Below are positions 1 through 11,312 of a stretch of DNA of 64,000 nt, one piece after another. The stretch's first letter is position 1, and every line of letters starts with the position of its first letter. Source of the DNA: Hymenopus coronatus (Eukaryota > Arthropoda > Insecta > Mantodea > Hymenopodidae); contig CM060892.1 of NCBI GenBank assembly GCA_030762935.1, positions 84,178,827-84,242,826 of the forward strand, given 5' to 3'. The notes under the pieces are model-generated. The model saw only the letters and a program-made list of their open reading frames with translations, was not told the origin of the DNA and made no database searches. The position numbers and the translations under genes were made by a program.

Positions 1-128
1 ATATGGAAATTGAGGAAGAATGTGGTGAAGGAAATTTGCCAAATATGTAATAGGGAAAATAAGATTAATTTATTATTGAACACACTCTTGATCAGTTGGA
101 AGATTGAATGCTCTACCGGCGGATTGTC

Positions 129-275
129 ACAGTAGCTCAATGGTTAGAGCAACCGCACGGAGAGCGGGAGAACCGTGTTCAATTCCCAGCTGTGGCATTG
201 ATTTTTCAACTGGTCCTAACCAACTAATTATTGAATGTTCAGATACAGATCAGAAGGGAACGGCAGATCTGTAGA
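129..275 (+). mobile_element. tRNA-derived SINE (family SINE-E), copy 1
   Basis: A tRNA-like head carries an A-box-like stretch TAGCTCAATGGTTAGAGC and a B-box-like GTGTTCAATTCCC about 35 bases downstream, followed by a short non-tRNA body with GGCATTGATTTTTCAACTGG. The same body with the same tRNA-like head appears near 29.2, 42.7, 43.1 and 46.1 kb, which makes it a dispersed SINE rather than a single tRNA gene. No target duplication was seen. Confidence 0.6.
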
Positions 276-1315
276 AAACGGTTAAATCGGAATAAGGAGT
301 TAACAGTGAGCAAAAATTTCAACGATCAGTCGGAACTAAGAAACAACTGGAAGTGGTCAATGGTTAGAAGGATGAGTCTTTTGGAACTAAAATGAAATGT
401 TGCAATTGTTATGATTTTGTATATTGTCTGATGGATGGCTAGGGCTAATATTGGGCAAACACGTAACATTAGCATAAAACTTATACCAATAAATAGTAGT
501 AATAAAATTGAATCTGCAATGTTGAAGATCACTCAACAGTTCTGCTTGATGGTAGTTGTTGGAAACACATAGACGAAGCAATTAAATTGGAACACAGTCG
601 GCCACTCAATTCAATCTCTCGCTTATGAATCTCTAGAGAAGGATAACGATCCCAACTCCTGGCAGCCCATTTCTCGTTTACAAAGAAAACATTCAGGTAA
701 GACCACAACTTGCGGTCAGCACTTGAAAACTTATGTGAATGCTATGAAGACGAGGATGCTCCCTGACCGTTAAGGCCTCATTAAGGGGCCAGGTCTTCTC
801 GAAACTAACAAGGCCGTAACAAATCTGGTGTACCGTAGTCCATAATGAACGTTTTGGAATATATGAAAGTGGTTTGAAGTGCCACTGTGAGATGTGAAGT
901 ATACTCAACGTTTTCAGTTTACTGTACCGTGATCAACAGGAGCCAGGAGTTTTGGTGCATTTATAAGGACTAATATTTGTTTTATATGTTGTAAAATGGA
1001 CAAAGCATGGGAATCAAGAGCTGTATTATCGTGTCTATGCATATACATGGAGCAGCAAATTTCAGCCAGAGTTTACGTTTTGAAACCCACTGAAGCAAAA
1101 GTCATGGGCTCGCATGTGTGAGTAGTAGCGCTGAAAAAGAATTATGCAGCGCAAATCGATCAAGGTATCATTATTCCAAACTTTAAAAGTCACAAAAAAG
1201 TATGATGTGTAAAGAAATTTAGTGTAAACAAAATAGAACAGAAAGAAATTGCTGGGTATACAAGGATCGCAACAAAAGAAAAATAACAAATTGTAGTTAG
1301 TATTTAAAGGGTTCT
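276..1315. other. unassigned AT-rich DNA
   Basis: I see no coding frame or repeat that I recognise. A moderately GC-richer stretch around 640-900 has no long frame on either strand and no splice-framed exon that I can defend. Confidence 0.5.
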
Positions 1316-1502
1316 TGTGTGTTCCTTCACATACTTTCTCTACATCTCCGTAGCGAATTATTGTTAATAAGCTTATTCTTCTGTGTACTTCATGTTAATT
1401 GAGATAAACATTAGCAGAAACGGTCTTATTACCTAAGGGAATACACTAGGCTAAACCGAAAGTTAAATGTTTTAAAATCTTGTTACTATGGAAGTGAATT
1501 GG

Positions 1503-1557
1503 TTTTTTTTTTCGTTTTTGTTGTTGTTGTTTTTTTTTTTTTTTTTTTTTTTTTTTT
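1503..1557. repeat. T-rich homopolymer tract
   Basis: About 55 bases of almost pure T, broken by a CG and a few G. It lies inside the first Rep-A copy where other copies have a short T-run before TGGCCAGGAG, so it is probably a local expansion or the poly-A remnant of a retroposed sequence on the minus strand. Confidence 0.6.
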
Positions 1558-2020
1558 GCGTGGCCAGGAGCTGACTAAGTTCCTGTGTGAGAAAAGTTTG
1601 AATATTTTACAACTGAAACCAATAACATGGAATATCTTGAAAACGGTAAAATTTTCGAAAAAATATGTATGATATAAATTGTGTGTTTTAAGGATATCTA
1701 CATTTTTTGCATAGTTAGTTTCTATCCCTCTCTTTTAGTTTGCCAGTTATGCAAAATTCAGAAAAGTTGATCCAGAATAAAGAAGTCTTCAGATGTTATT
1801 CCCATAAAATTCAGGTTATACATTTTTGAGAAAACCAAAATTTTTGTAAGTTTTTCCATGTAAAGGGTAGTTGGGGGCTGGGGATTTTCTTGAAAATCTT
1901 CGTGTCGCATCCTTGGAGGAAACTAAACTTATATATCCAGTTTGGTATTTAACGGACGTTTCGTTTTGAACTACGGTGCCCACCCACCCACACACACACA
2001 CACACATATATACACACACG

Positions 2021-2209
2021 GTCCGGGTTCAATCCCAAGCGACCTCATGTGAGATTTGTGGTAGACAAAGCGGCGCTGGGGCGGGTTTTATCCGGGTTCT
2101 CCGGTTTCCCCCGCCATCGCATTCCACCAGTGCTCCATTTTCATTCATGTATCATCAGTGTCACCTCCTGCGGTACCATAAGTAGTTAAAGCGGGCGTTA
2201 AACACTACC
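2021..2209 (+). mobile_element. SINE-A, copy 1, 5'-truncated
   Basis: Begins at the B box (GGGTTCAATCCC) and lacks the A box. The SINE-A body follows: GATTTGTGGTAGACAAAGCG, then CATTCCACCAGTGCTCCATT, ending GGGCGTTAAACACTACC. It is inserted in the CA-rich tract of Rep-A, which resumes after it as ACACATACACATAGACGCAC. Confidence 0.8.
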
Positions 2210-2389
2210 AAAAACACATACACATAGACGCACGGACGCACGGACACTTTTTTAAAAATACTTTTTTTGGAATTCAGGTGTCCCAAAATATCTATTTCCG
2301 GTGAAATCTTGGAATTGAATTTTTGGGTGTAATACAATACCTTCTCTATATAATATGTACATAATACGTGTAGAGAAAGTAAAATTTTA

Positions 2390-2500
2390 ATGTTATGATG
2401 ACATGAATTCTCTTCCCATTCTTCAGAAAAATTCTTAATAAAAGCTTCCATCTATCTATTTACGTTAATAGAGATAAACATTTAGTGGAATACTTCTATA
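2390..2500 (+). repeat. Rep-A 5' fragment, degraded
   Basis: ATGACATGAATTCTCT...TTCTTAATAAAAGCTT...GAGATAAACATTTAG matches the first ~110 bases of Rep-A with many changes. It directly follows the 3' end of the previous copy, so the two were probably head-to-tail. Confidence 0.5.
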
Positions 2501-2604
2501 ACATATTTATTTGTAGATGCAATGTAAACAGGTAAATATACCAAGCTTGTCGCTATGTGATGGTTTTGAAATTCAATTCCCTTTGCTTGAACAAGAGAGA
2601 AAAA

Positions 2605-2915
2605 GATCTGAGGCATTCCATTTACATAACTTTTTCTATATCTGCGTTACATATGCTCTCAGACAGGGAGTGTCCATTTTTCTTTTGTTCTACTCCTGGC
2701 CAAGCAAAGAAGCCAATTTCGATGAAAATCGCATAATGACGGCTTTTAAAACATTTGACTATCGCTTTAGTATAGCGCATTCCCATAGTTCCCTTCTACG
2801 TATAGGGAATTAACTTATAAGAGCATTCTGCTGGCGCTTATCTCAATTAGCATGGTGTAAAAAGAAGAAGCTTTTGTAGGAAGTTTGTTTGTAGAACCTT
2901 TAGAGAAAGTAATTT
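2605..2915 (-). repeat. Rep-A fused fragments, (+) start joined to (-) end
   Basis: Positions 2605-2650 read as a Rep-A (+) start (CTGAGGCATTCCATTTACAT). From about 2651 the sequence reads as the reverse complement of the 5' part (CTCCTGGCCAAGCAAAGAAG, then ATTCTGCTGGCGCTTATCTC, ending TTTAGAGAAAGT). An inverted fusion inside the repeat is the simplest reading. Confidence 0.65.
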
Positions 2916-3245
2916 CCAGAATAAATTATATGTTCTTATATAGCTCATATAATATTCACACGAATGGTGTTTTATATAGGTACATCAATCACTGAAACCA
3001 GTATTCTAATGTTTATACATTGCCCATGTTAGATTAAATTTGTATGATGGGTACATAAGCACGAAAACACCTACACATTCAACATCCAATGGTAACTTCC
3101 CTCATATTACCCAGCATTCCTTACCTCTAAACAATTTGAGAACATTTGCCATTTAAATTGATTACCATAACATTTACATGTTTACTTAACTAGTAATTGT
3201 GACACAATAATATTCACAAAAATATACAATCTATCCACAATATAA
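2916..3245. other. unassigned spacer
   Basis: AT-rich DNA between two Rep-A copies with no frame or recognisable repeat. Confidence 0.5.
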
Positions 3246-4195
3246 ATTACTTTCTCTACGCGGAGTATATACATAGGGTATAGTGAAGGTATTGTATTGC
3301 ACCCAAAAATTGGATACCGAGATTTTATCGGAAATACATTTTTTGAGACCCCCCTGAATCCAAAAAAATAGAAAAATGTCTGTGTGGGGGGGGGGGAGGA
3401 GCATAGCTCTAAAACGAAAAGTCCGGTAAATACCAAACTCGATATTTAAGTTCAATACCTTTCAAGATTATCAAGAAAATAACCCCACTACCTACCTTTT
3501 ATATGGAAAAAATTCGAAAACTTTGGTTTTGCTCAAAACGGTTCTAACGATTCTGATTAAAATCTCATATTTACGTGACAAATAGAGATATTGAATTTCC
3601 TGATGAATTCATCTGAATTTTTCATTCACTTCTACAAGAGATACACAAAAACTTACTACACAAAAAATTTTGATCTCCTTAGGAAATGTAAGTGGCGTGT
3701 CATTTATGGACGCTCTTTAACTACAGTAGTTCTCAGCGTCCATTCTAAATTGAGCGTGAAATACCGCTTAATTTTGCTCAGAGACATATCAGGCTTTAGG
3801 TTCTTTTACGTGCCGTAAATCTACAACACGGGACCAACGGCTCTACTTCCCTTTCGAATGAAGCCATGATAAAGACTTTTACACCCGAAAAAATCCATCG
3901 TCCTTCGCCGGGTTTGAACCCGCGACCTTGGGTATGTAAAGTTAGCATGGTAACCATTATATCACGGAGGGTGACGTAGATCTCCTTAAAACACCAAGTT
4001 ATGTGTTATACATTTTTTCGTAGAGTTGGCAGTTATCAAGTTATTCCTTGTTATTGGATTTCGTTTTAAAGTTTTGAGTAATAAGCTAAATTTTATCTCC
4101 ATTGACATGAACCAGATAGAAGATAAAGTTTAATAACAATAATTTGTTACTCAGATGTTGAGAAAGTCATGTGAATGGGACATATCAGCTTTTTA
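3246..4195 (-). repeat. Rep-A, complete, split by SINE-B
   Basis: Starts at the terminal hairpin side (TTACTTTCTCTACGCGGAGT) and ends ATGTTGAGAAAGTCATGTGAA then CATATCAGC. The microsatellite position is occupied by a short GTCTGTGTG and a ten-G run. SINE-B is inserted between 3682 and 3978 with a duplicated GATCTCCTTA. Confidence 0.85.
3682..3978 (-). mobile_element. SINE-B, copy 1, full length with 10-bp target duplication
   Basis: On the minus strand the tRNA-like head holds ACCCTCCGTGATATAATGGT and a B box GGGTTCAAACCC (forward 3909-3920). The body carries TTTTTTCGGGTGTAAAAGTC and GGTCCCGTGTTGTAGATTTA and ends in GGACGCTGAGAACTACTGTA...TAAATGACACGCCA. GATCTCCTTA occurs at 3672-3681 and again at 3979-3988, a clean target-site duplication inside the host Rep-A copy. 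Confidence 0.85.
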
Positions 4196-4412
4196 TTATT
4201 GTCAACCTTAAACGTGATTCATATATACAATATTCGATAAATGCACCTATACGTTTTATTCTTAGCATTAGGGGATGTAAACTAAAGCTCTCTCCACGTT
4301 TTTATTTCACTCTATTCCACCGATACCAATACTCTACAGATCCCTAGGAGATGATTCCGCGGTACGTGTAACCCTCACATTCGGGTTCTTCCAGGTTCTA
4401 TTCCAGATGTTG

Positions 4413-4640
4413 TATAGTGTTTAACGCCCGCTTTTACTACTATGGTACCGCAGGAGGCAACACTGATGAAACATGAAATGAAAATGGAGCATCGGTGGAA
4501 TGCCATGGCGGGTATAACCGGAGAACCCGAAGAAAACTCGCCCCTGCGCCGCTATGTCCACAAGCGGTCGTCTGGGATCTATTCCGGGCCACCTTAGAGA
4601 GAGGCGATTGGCCTAACCACTCCCCGCGGCGCGGCCAAGA
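4413..4640 (-). mobile_element. SINE-A, copy 2
   Basis: On the minus strand the head reads TTGGCCGCGCCGCGGGGAGT then GGTTAGGCCAATCGCCTCTC. The body has TAGCGGCGCAGGGGCGAG, CATTCCACCGATGCTCCATT and a 3' end GCGGGCGTTAAACACTATAC. The B box is eroded (GGCCCGGAATAGATCCC). It sits at the same place in tandem unit 1 as the next copy does in unit 2. Confidence 0.75.
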
Positions 4641-4649
4641 TTTCACTTT

Positions 4650-5065
4650 GACCATGGAGGTTTTCCGTGTTTTTTTCTTGGGCACCAAAGGAAATGCTGG
4701 GATGGTGTACTTACCATTGTTCTCCATTCCCTAATTTTCTCTAATTGCATTTCCTTTCATACTTCGAACAGGCGGTGACGAGCAGATGGCGCAGCTGCTT
4801 TTCGCCATGGAAAACTCTCCCAGTGGATAAAGAGTGAGGCGTCTAGTCTGTTAGGATTATCGCGTCGCTCTCTTGGAAGTGTTTTAACTGGAAATGTCAG
4901 GGATGTTCTTGCGGACCTGAGACCTACGCTGAGTCGTTCGCAACATCCCAGTATTATGGAAGTATAGCCACAATCAATTTACCATATTGTCGTCGTGAGG
5001 GAAGTGTCCCTCTCCGCTCAAATATGCAACATTCTAATGATTCCTGCTGTCTCCAAAATATTTCC
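4650..5065 (+). repeat. Rep-H, copy 1 (tandem unit 1)
   Basis: Contains CCATGGAGGTTTTCCGTG, GGGCACCAAAGGAAATGCTGG, TTCCCTAATTTTCTC and GGAAATGTCAGGGATG...CCTGAGACCTACGCTG. Related blocks recur at 5.4, 22.8, 48.7 and 59.7 kb. No coding frame is kept among copies. It may be the body of a longer tRNA-derived repeat. Confidence 0.5.
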
Positions 5066-5123
5066 GCTCCGTGGTAATGTTTAAGGCTCGCATTTGGGTT
5101 ATTCCAGGTTCGAATCCAGTTTT

Positions 5124-5345
5124 TTGTAGTGTTTATCGTCCGCTTTTACTTCATATGGTGCCGCAGGCGACAACATTGACATACTGGAATGAAAATGGAG
5201 CACTGCTGGAACGGGATGAAGGGAGGGACCGGAGAGCCCGGAGAAAACCCACTCCTACACCCGCTCCATACTCAGTCAGCTCGGATCGATCCTGGGCCGC
5301 CTTGATGAGAGATGAGTGGTCTAACCACTCGGCAACGGTGCGGTC
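5124..5345 (-). mobile_element. SINE-A, copy 3
   Basis: On the minus strand GCACCGTTGCCGAGTGGTTAGACC forms the A-box region and GGATCGATCCGAG the diverged B-box region, followed by the SINE-A body (CTCCGGTCCCTCCCTTCATC, GTTCCAGCAGTGCTCCATTT, CTGCGGCACCATATG). It belongs to tandem unit 2. Confidence 0.75.
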
Positions 5346-5369
5346 ATGATTCCAGGTTACCGTACTCCC

Positions 5370-5775
5370 TGACAACGAGGTTTTATCCGTGATCTTCCCC
5401 TGGGCACCAAAGCAAACGCTGGGTTGGTGTATTCTACCACTATTCTCAATTCCCTATTTCTTGTAATTTCATTTCCTTATCATGTTTCAGGTCAGACGGT
5501 GCCGAGCAGATGGCGTAGTTGCTTTGCACTATGGTAGAGTGAGGCGTATCGCCCTCTTGGAACAGTGTTCAAACTGGAAATGGCAGGGATTTATGGGAGC
5601 CTTTGTGGGCCTGAGACCTACGCTGGGCCATTCATAACATTCCTGTCTCCCGGAGATATAGCCACAATCAGTTTACCACATTGTCGTCATAAGGGAGGTG
5701 TCCCACACCGTTCAAATGTCCAACATTCTAATGATCTCTGCCGTCTCCAAAACATTTCTCCCGTGTGTGCTGGAG
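5370..5775 (+). repeat. Rep-H, copy 2 (tandem unit 2)
   Basis: Parallels copy 1 block for block: TTTTATCCGTGATCTTCCCC, GGGCACCAAAGCAAACGCTGG, GCCGAGCAGATGGCGTAG, CTGAGACCTACGCTGGGCC and ATAGCCACAATCAGTTTACC. Confidence 0.5.
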
Positions 5776-6296
5776 CGTACACAGGGTCTGATTTACGGAT
5801 ACCTAGTTGAACATTTCCTTTCAACCACTCCATTCACGGTGGATGATGTAATAAAAAGTGTTTTATTTAAGCTGTCGTCACTTATTTGGATAGCAGGCGA
5901 CGAAGCAAGCTACCACCATAGACGATACCTCCCTGTCAAATCGAGTGACGCCTGTTGCTATTGTTGTTGCCTCCTCGCATAGAAAGCGCGCGCTGATGCA
6001 TAAAATGTGTCAATAATTAAGGACAGAGTGGCGTCGCATCCGCTTTAATATTCAAGCACAATTCTCTCTCCGTATTCAGGCACGTGCATAACGCGGTTCA
6101 AGCTTTCCAACACTTTTATTTTTAAATTTACTTTAGTCGCCTAGGAAAGGAAAAACAGACTTGACAGGTAAGCAATTTCGTTCAGTCTTTGATGGATAAT
6201 ATAAGTAAAATAAAAAAATAAATAAATAAAATAATCTGATGTGAAAAGTTTATATTATCCTCTCCACCTAGAATCGTTTTTAATTTCTCCACCAAC
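5776..6296. other. unassigned DNA
   Basis: GC-richer up to about 6000 and AT-rich after. The frame at 5698-5982 runs out of the tandem duplication and is not a recognisable protein. No gene is supported. Confidence 0.5.
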
Positions 6297-6410
6297 ATGG
6301 ACGTACACAGTAGATAGAAAAGGTATTGTATTCCATACAAAATCTGATACCGAGACTTTATAAAACATTGCTGTGTGTGTGTTATGTGTATGTGGACATT
6401 ATAATTAAAA
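6297..6410 (-). repeat. Rep-A 3'-end fragment
   Basis: ACACAGTAGATAGAAAAGGT then ATTGTATTCCATACAAAATC and a GTGTGTGTTATGTGTATGTG microsatellite match the hairpin end of a minus-strand copy, cut off after about 110 bases where a (+) copy begins. Confidence 0.65.
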
Positions 6411-7428
6411 AATCAATTCACATGACATCTCCTGCATACTATTCGAATAAACATTGGCAGAAACCGTCTTAGGTATAGCTTATTTCTTAAGTAAAATGCA
6501 AATAAGGGAATACACAAGATTAAAGCAATAAGCAAATCATTTGAAAGCTATCGCTAGCAAATTTTCTATGAATGGCCAGGAGTAAACAAAAGAAAGATGA
6601 AACAAATAATTTCTTCCCGTTTAGGAAAAGTTTTAAGTATTTTAAAATTGAAACCATTGACCAGGAGTATCTCGGAAGTAGTTAACTCCACAAAAAATGT
6701 TTAGGGCATAAAGTGTATGTTTTAGCGAGATCTACTATTCGTGTGTGCTATGTAGTTTAACCGTTATTCAAAAGTCCTTCAAAATGAAGAGGGCTTCAGA
6801 TTTCCATAAAATTCAGGATATACATTTTATTTGTTATGTAAACAGATTTAATATTTGGTATTTTCATCAAAATCTATGGGCCGCGTTGTGGGCGAGTGGT
6901 TAGTTGACTCACCACATGCCTCGATCCTAAGCGATCGTCCAAGTTCTCCAGTTTTCCTCGCCATCGCATTCCAACGGTGCTCCATCTTCGTTCCATATAT
7001 AGCCATTGTCATCGCCTGCGGTGCCAGAGTAGTAAAACGGGGGCGTTAAACACTATGACAAAATCAAAATTGACAATCATTTTTGAGAAAATAAAAAATT
7101 CCCATAGTTTTTCCATGTAAGGGATAGTGTTGCTGAGGCGGATTTTCATAAAAATCTTAGTGTCAGATCCTTGTAAGATTAGATACAAGTTTGACATTAA
7201 AAAGATACTTAGTTTTTAGCTATGTTATTCACAGAAACACGAAAAAAAAAAGTACAGACACATGCACGCACGCACACATACAGACATGTTTCTAAAAATT
7301 ACTTATTTTGATACAGGGTACGCTAAAACGAGTGTTTTCACTGAAATCTTGGAATCAATTTTTTGGGTGCAATATAATTAATACATTCTCTGAACACTAT
7401 GTACATAGTACGTGAAGAGAAAGTAAAA
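6411..7428 (+). repeat. Rep-A, complete, split by SINE-A
   Basis: Runs from TCAATTCACATGACATCTCC to CACTATGTACATAGTACGTGAAGAGAAAGT. The G-run block is eroded (GTTGCTGAGGCGGATTTTCA). SINE-A is inserted at 6875-7058. Confidence 0.8.
6875..7058 (+). mobile_element. SINE-A, copy 4, with 7-bp target duplication
   Basis: TATGGGCCGCGTTGTGGGCGAGTGGTTAGT forms the tRNA-like A-box region. The B box is shortened (CGATCCTAAGCGATCGTCC). The body ends GGGGGCGTTAAACACTATGA. CAAAATC at 6868-6874 is repeated at 7059-7065, consistent with a target-site duplication in the host Rep-A. Confidence 0.75.
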
Positions 7429-7851
7429 AGTGAACTGACTATCAGATTAGAAGTAAGACTTGAATGAATGCATAGACTAAAGCCACATTCATAAAGACTT
7501 TGCACTCATTTTGTACAATGTAAACATTCTCCTAGTCTCACGAAATGCGCTATGCAATGCAAGAGTTCCCAAACTCAAAACTTTATGCTTACGTTGCATT
7601 CATAGAGGAATAATTCTGCATTGTTCTTCTATGGACTACCTTAAGTTCAACAGCAGACGATGGCATTGCAACATTTTGCAACGCCTGATGTTTGCACATA
7701 GTGCTCTTCTATTTGGCCGTGCTCCACCACGTTCGATTTGTTGACATTAGATATTTTTAAACATTATTGTTCTACTTGAAGTATAATAACAGTCGTGCGT
7801 GTGTAACTTTTATAATCTAATTAATTATAAAAGATTAAATGAATTTTTATG
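7429..7851. other. unassigned spacer
   Basis: AT-rich DNA between two Rep-A copies. The 77-residue frame at 7511-7744 has no recognisable motif and I do not call it. Confidence 0.5.
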
Positions 7852-8914
7852 ATATTACTCTCTGCACACATACTATGTACATAGGGTATAGAGAAGGCAT
7901 TGCATTCCACCCAAAATTCGATACCGAGATTCCACCGAAAATATATGCTTTGGGTCCCCCTGAAGCCAAAAAAAAAAAAAAAATGTTTAGAAAAACGCCC
8001 GTGTGTTTCTGTATATGTGTCTGTGGACATCGTAACTCAAAAACAAAAAGGCCGTTAAATACCAAACTTGGTATTTAAGTTTGGTATCTTCCAAGAATGC
8101 GACACGAAGAGTTTCAAGAAAGTCTTCCCGCTCCCAACTACACTTTACATGGAACTTTTTTCGAAAATTTTGATTTTCTCAAAAATGACTAACAATTTTG
8201 ATTAAAGTGTTGTATATTAAAGTTATTTATCTGATAAGTAAAATGTATATCTTGAATTTTCTGGGAATAGACTATGAAGACTATTCTGGATGCATTTTAT
8301 GGAAGTTTGCAAAACTGGTAAACCGTAAGAGATAGACAAAAGCTAACTTAACAGAAAGTGTAGAGCTCGTTAAAACACATAATTTATGTAACATACATTT
8401 TTTCGTGGTGTTTATCGTTTTTGAGATACGCTATTCATTATTATTGATTTCAGCCTCAAAATACCTACTTACACTTTTCTCATACGGGAATTTGTCAACT
8501 TCTGTCCATACAAACTAAGAAACTTCAGTCACATAGCAACCATTTTTTGACTGTTACTTTAAGCTATAGAACTTCTTTATTTTCGTTCTACTTACAAGGA
8601 TATAAAATGAAATGGCATTTTATTTATGGACGCTCTTTAACTGCCGTGGTTCTCAGCGTTCCATTCTATATTGGGCGTGAAAGACCACTTAATTTTTCTC
8701 AGAGGCCTCTCTATCAGGCTATAGGTTCTTTTACGTGTCATAAATCTACAACACGGGACCTACAGCTTTAGTTCCCTTCCGAAGGTAGCAAGTAATAAGA
8801 TTATTTCTGCGATTTTTTTCTCGATTAGCATGAAGTAAATAGAAGCATAAGCTTTTTAACAATAATTCGTTGCAGAGATGTAGACAAAATTAATGTGAAT
8901 GGAACACATCAAAC
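7852..8914 (-). repeat. Rep-A, complete, split by SINE-B
   Basis: Begins with the hairpin end (ACATACTATGTACATAGGGTATAGAGAAGG) and ends GAATGGAACACATCAAACC. The internal palindrome AAATACCAAACTTGGTATTT is perfect here at 8057-8076. SINE-B is inserted at 8601-8785 between ACTTACAAGGA and AGCAAGTAATAAG. Confidence 0.85.
8601..8785 (-). mobile_element. SINE-B, copy 2, lacks the tRNA head
   Basis: Carries only the 3' body: ATTTATGGACGCTCTTTAAC, then GTTCTCAGCG and GGTTCTTTTACGTGTCATAA and CCCTTCCGAAGG. It is cut before the promoter boxes, typical of 5'-truncated retroposition. Confidence 0.8.
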
Positions 8915-9278
8915 CTTTACTTTCTCTAGCTCACATATATAATGTACATAATCGACAGAGAAGGTATTGTATTCCACCCAAAAATTCGATGTCGAGATTT
9001 CACCGAAAATATATGTTTTAGGGTCCCCTGAGTCCGAAAAAAATTAGAAAAAGAGCGGTGTATGTGTGACTGTGAAGAGCATAGCTCACAAATGAAAAGA
9101 ATGTTTAATATCAAACTTGGTCTTTAAGTTGACTATCTTCAAAGGATGCAACACGAAAATACCCCAACCACAAACTATCCTTTACATGAACAAATTTCGA
9201 AAATCTTGTTTTCTAAAATAATGAATAATGTTTTTGATTAAAATATTAAAGCTATTTGCATCCCAAATAAAATGAATG
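8915..9278 (-). repeat. Rep-A 3' half
   Basis: Starts TTTACTTTCTCTAGCTCACA directly after the previous copy, so the two (-) copies are head-to-tail. It covers the hairpin, microsatellite position and G-run region, then switches near 9279 into a (+) copy. Confidence 0.75.
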
Positions 9279-9955
9279 TCTGCTTCTTGTAAGTAGAAGG
9301 GAAACAAGAGAATGCACTAGACTAAACAGATAGTCAAATCTTTTAAAAGATTGTTGCCCTGTGGTTGACACCCGTTTCTTTGCATTGCCAAGAGTTGACA
9401 AACTTTCATATTGAAAAGTTTTAAAATAAACTGAAGCCAATAACAAGCAACATCTCAAAATGGCGAACCCCACGGCATAGATTACGAGATCTACATCTCC
9501 TACGGTTTACAGTTATGCAAAATTTAACAAAATTCATCCAGAATAAATAAGTCCTCAGAGACTATTTCCAGAAATTTCAGGATATACATTTTATTGGTCA
9601 TATAAATATTTTAATATACGGTACTTAATGAAATTCATTTGAACTATTTTTGAGAAAATCAAAATTTTCGAATTTTTGTCAATTTAAAGAGTAGTTTAAC
9701 GTGAAGGAATTCTTCTCAAAAATCTTCCGTGTCGTATCCCTGGAAGATGCTAAACCTAAATACCACGTTTGGCATTTTTCCGACTTTTCGTTCACAGACA
9801 CACGGACACACACACCAACCTTTTTCTAAAAATGCTTTTTTTGGATGCAAGAGACCCTAAAACATTTATTTCCGGTGATATCTTTGTATCGCATTTTTGG
9901 GCGGAATGTAATACCTTCTCTATACACATGCACATAGTACGTGTAGAGAAAGTAA
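9279..9955 (+). repeat. Rep-A 3' three-quarters, fused to the inverted copy
   Basis: Begins inside the body (CTTCTTGTAAGTAGAAGGGA) and ends CACATAGTACGTGTAGAGAAAGTAA. The microsatellite is ACACACGGACACACACACCA. The junction at 9279 joins two opposite copies with no spacer. Confidence 0.75.
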
Positions 9956-10538
9956 TAACAACAGAAATGAAATAAGAATTTTGCTTAAAACATTACGCCA
10001 ACAACAGCGCAGTGAAATTGTACTATAGTGTTTTTCAAATACTCCCCTGAAATTTCTACATGCCGAATTCCCGCAAAACATCCTCCGTTTGGAAACGCTT
10101 ATATTAAGCCCATGTCAACGATCTCCCTGAGACTTGCGCACCGTTTCCACGACGACGCCGATAAGCTCTGGAGGTGAGAGATCACCTCAGACGTAGGGAA
10201 ACCAAAGGACAACACGACCCTAAAAGGCAGCCGCCTCAAAATACAAATCTCAATGCGGTCAGCGGGATTTCCAAGATTAGGTCTCCTGTTTGTGCCCATG
10301 CCTGCATCTACAAGAACGTATTTAATGGCTCTTCTTTACTCATCAGAAGCCAACATTTTATTATCTATCTTTTTAAACCTTTTATGCTAATGCGATACCA
10401 TTGTATGTATATATGAAAGTAAAGGCGGTTTTGAAATTGCTCATATATTAGTACAACTATAGACCGTTCCATGGAGACCAACTATGCATATATTGACAGA
10501 ATTAGCTATTAAACTGCAAAACGAGAGGCTACGAAAAA
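9956..10538. other. unassigned DNA with a GC-richer island
   Basis: Positions 10080-10310 are less AT-rich and give a 66-residue minus frame and an 80-residue plus frame. Neither has a motif I recognise. It could be an old transposon fragment. Confidence 0.4.
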
Positions 10539-11271
10539 ATCTGATGTGTACCATTCACATGACTTTCTCTATATCCCTGCAACAAATTATTCTTAAAAAG
10601 CTTATACTTCTATTTACTTTATGCTAATCAAAAATTTATGAGCAGAAATTGCCTTATTACTTGCTACCTTGTAAGTAGAAGCGAAATAAGGGACTACCAT
10701 AGGTTAAAATGATAGTCAAAAGCTGGTTGATATGTCAATGAAGTTCCTTTGTTTATATGGATAGGAGTTGACAAGTTCCTGTATGAGAAAAGTATAAGTT
10801 TTTCATAACACAAACCAAAAATAAGGAACTTACGAAAAAAATGTATATAACATAAATTGTGTGTTTTAGCGTGCTCTACAGTTTTTGTGTAGTAAGTTTT
10901 TGTCCATCTATTACGGTTTAGCAGTTATTCAAAATTTAGTAAAATTCATTCAGAATAAACTACTCTTCAGAGCCTATTCCCAGAAAATTCAAGATATACG
11001 TTTTATTTGTCAGGTAAATGTGTTTAATATACGAAATTTTAATCAAAATCATTAGAGCCATTTCTGAGAAAATCAAGATTTTCGAAAAAAGTTCCATGTA
11101 AAGGGTAGTTGAGGGTGGGGGGATTTTTCTCAAAATCTTCGTGTCGCATCCCTGGAAGATACTAAACTTAAATACCAAGTTTGGTATTTTACCGACTTTT
11201 CGTTTTTGAGTTATCGTGTTCACAAACACAGGGACACGCTGACACACGGACACACGGACACACGGACACAC

Positions 11272-11312
<41 letters not shown>

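Larger units (their letters stand above)
1316..2384 (+). repeat. Rep-A, near complete, split by a SINE
   Basis: Rep-A is a non-coding interspersed family of this window. This copy runs from TGTGTGTTCCTTCACATACT through the body (GGGTAGTTGGGGGCTGGGGA near 1867, CA microsatellite near 1985) to the terminal TAGAGAAAGTAAAA at 2371-2384. It is longer than others because it holds an expanded T-tract (1503-1557) and a SINE-A fragment (2021-2209) inserted in the microsatellite. Identity to the other copies is judged by eye. Confidence 0.85.
4361..5775. repeat. 710-bp tandem duplication (two diverged units)
   Basis: Unit 1 (about 4361-5070) and unit 2 (about 5071-5775) share the same order: GGGTT.TTCCAGGTTC, a SINE-A on the minus strand, a TTTTCCGTG..CTTGGGCACCAAAG block, GAGCAGATGGCG, ACCTGAGACCTACGCTG, ATAGCCACAATCA.TTTACCA and CAACATTCTAATGAT. 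Matching landmarks are about 700-725 bases apart. Many substitutions and small indels separate the units, so the duplication is not recent. Confidence 0.75.

Noticed and set aside
129..200. True tRNA gene at the left end
   Set aside because: A weak fold, a diverged B box and repeated body elsewhere point to SINE-E.
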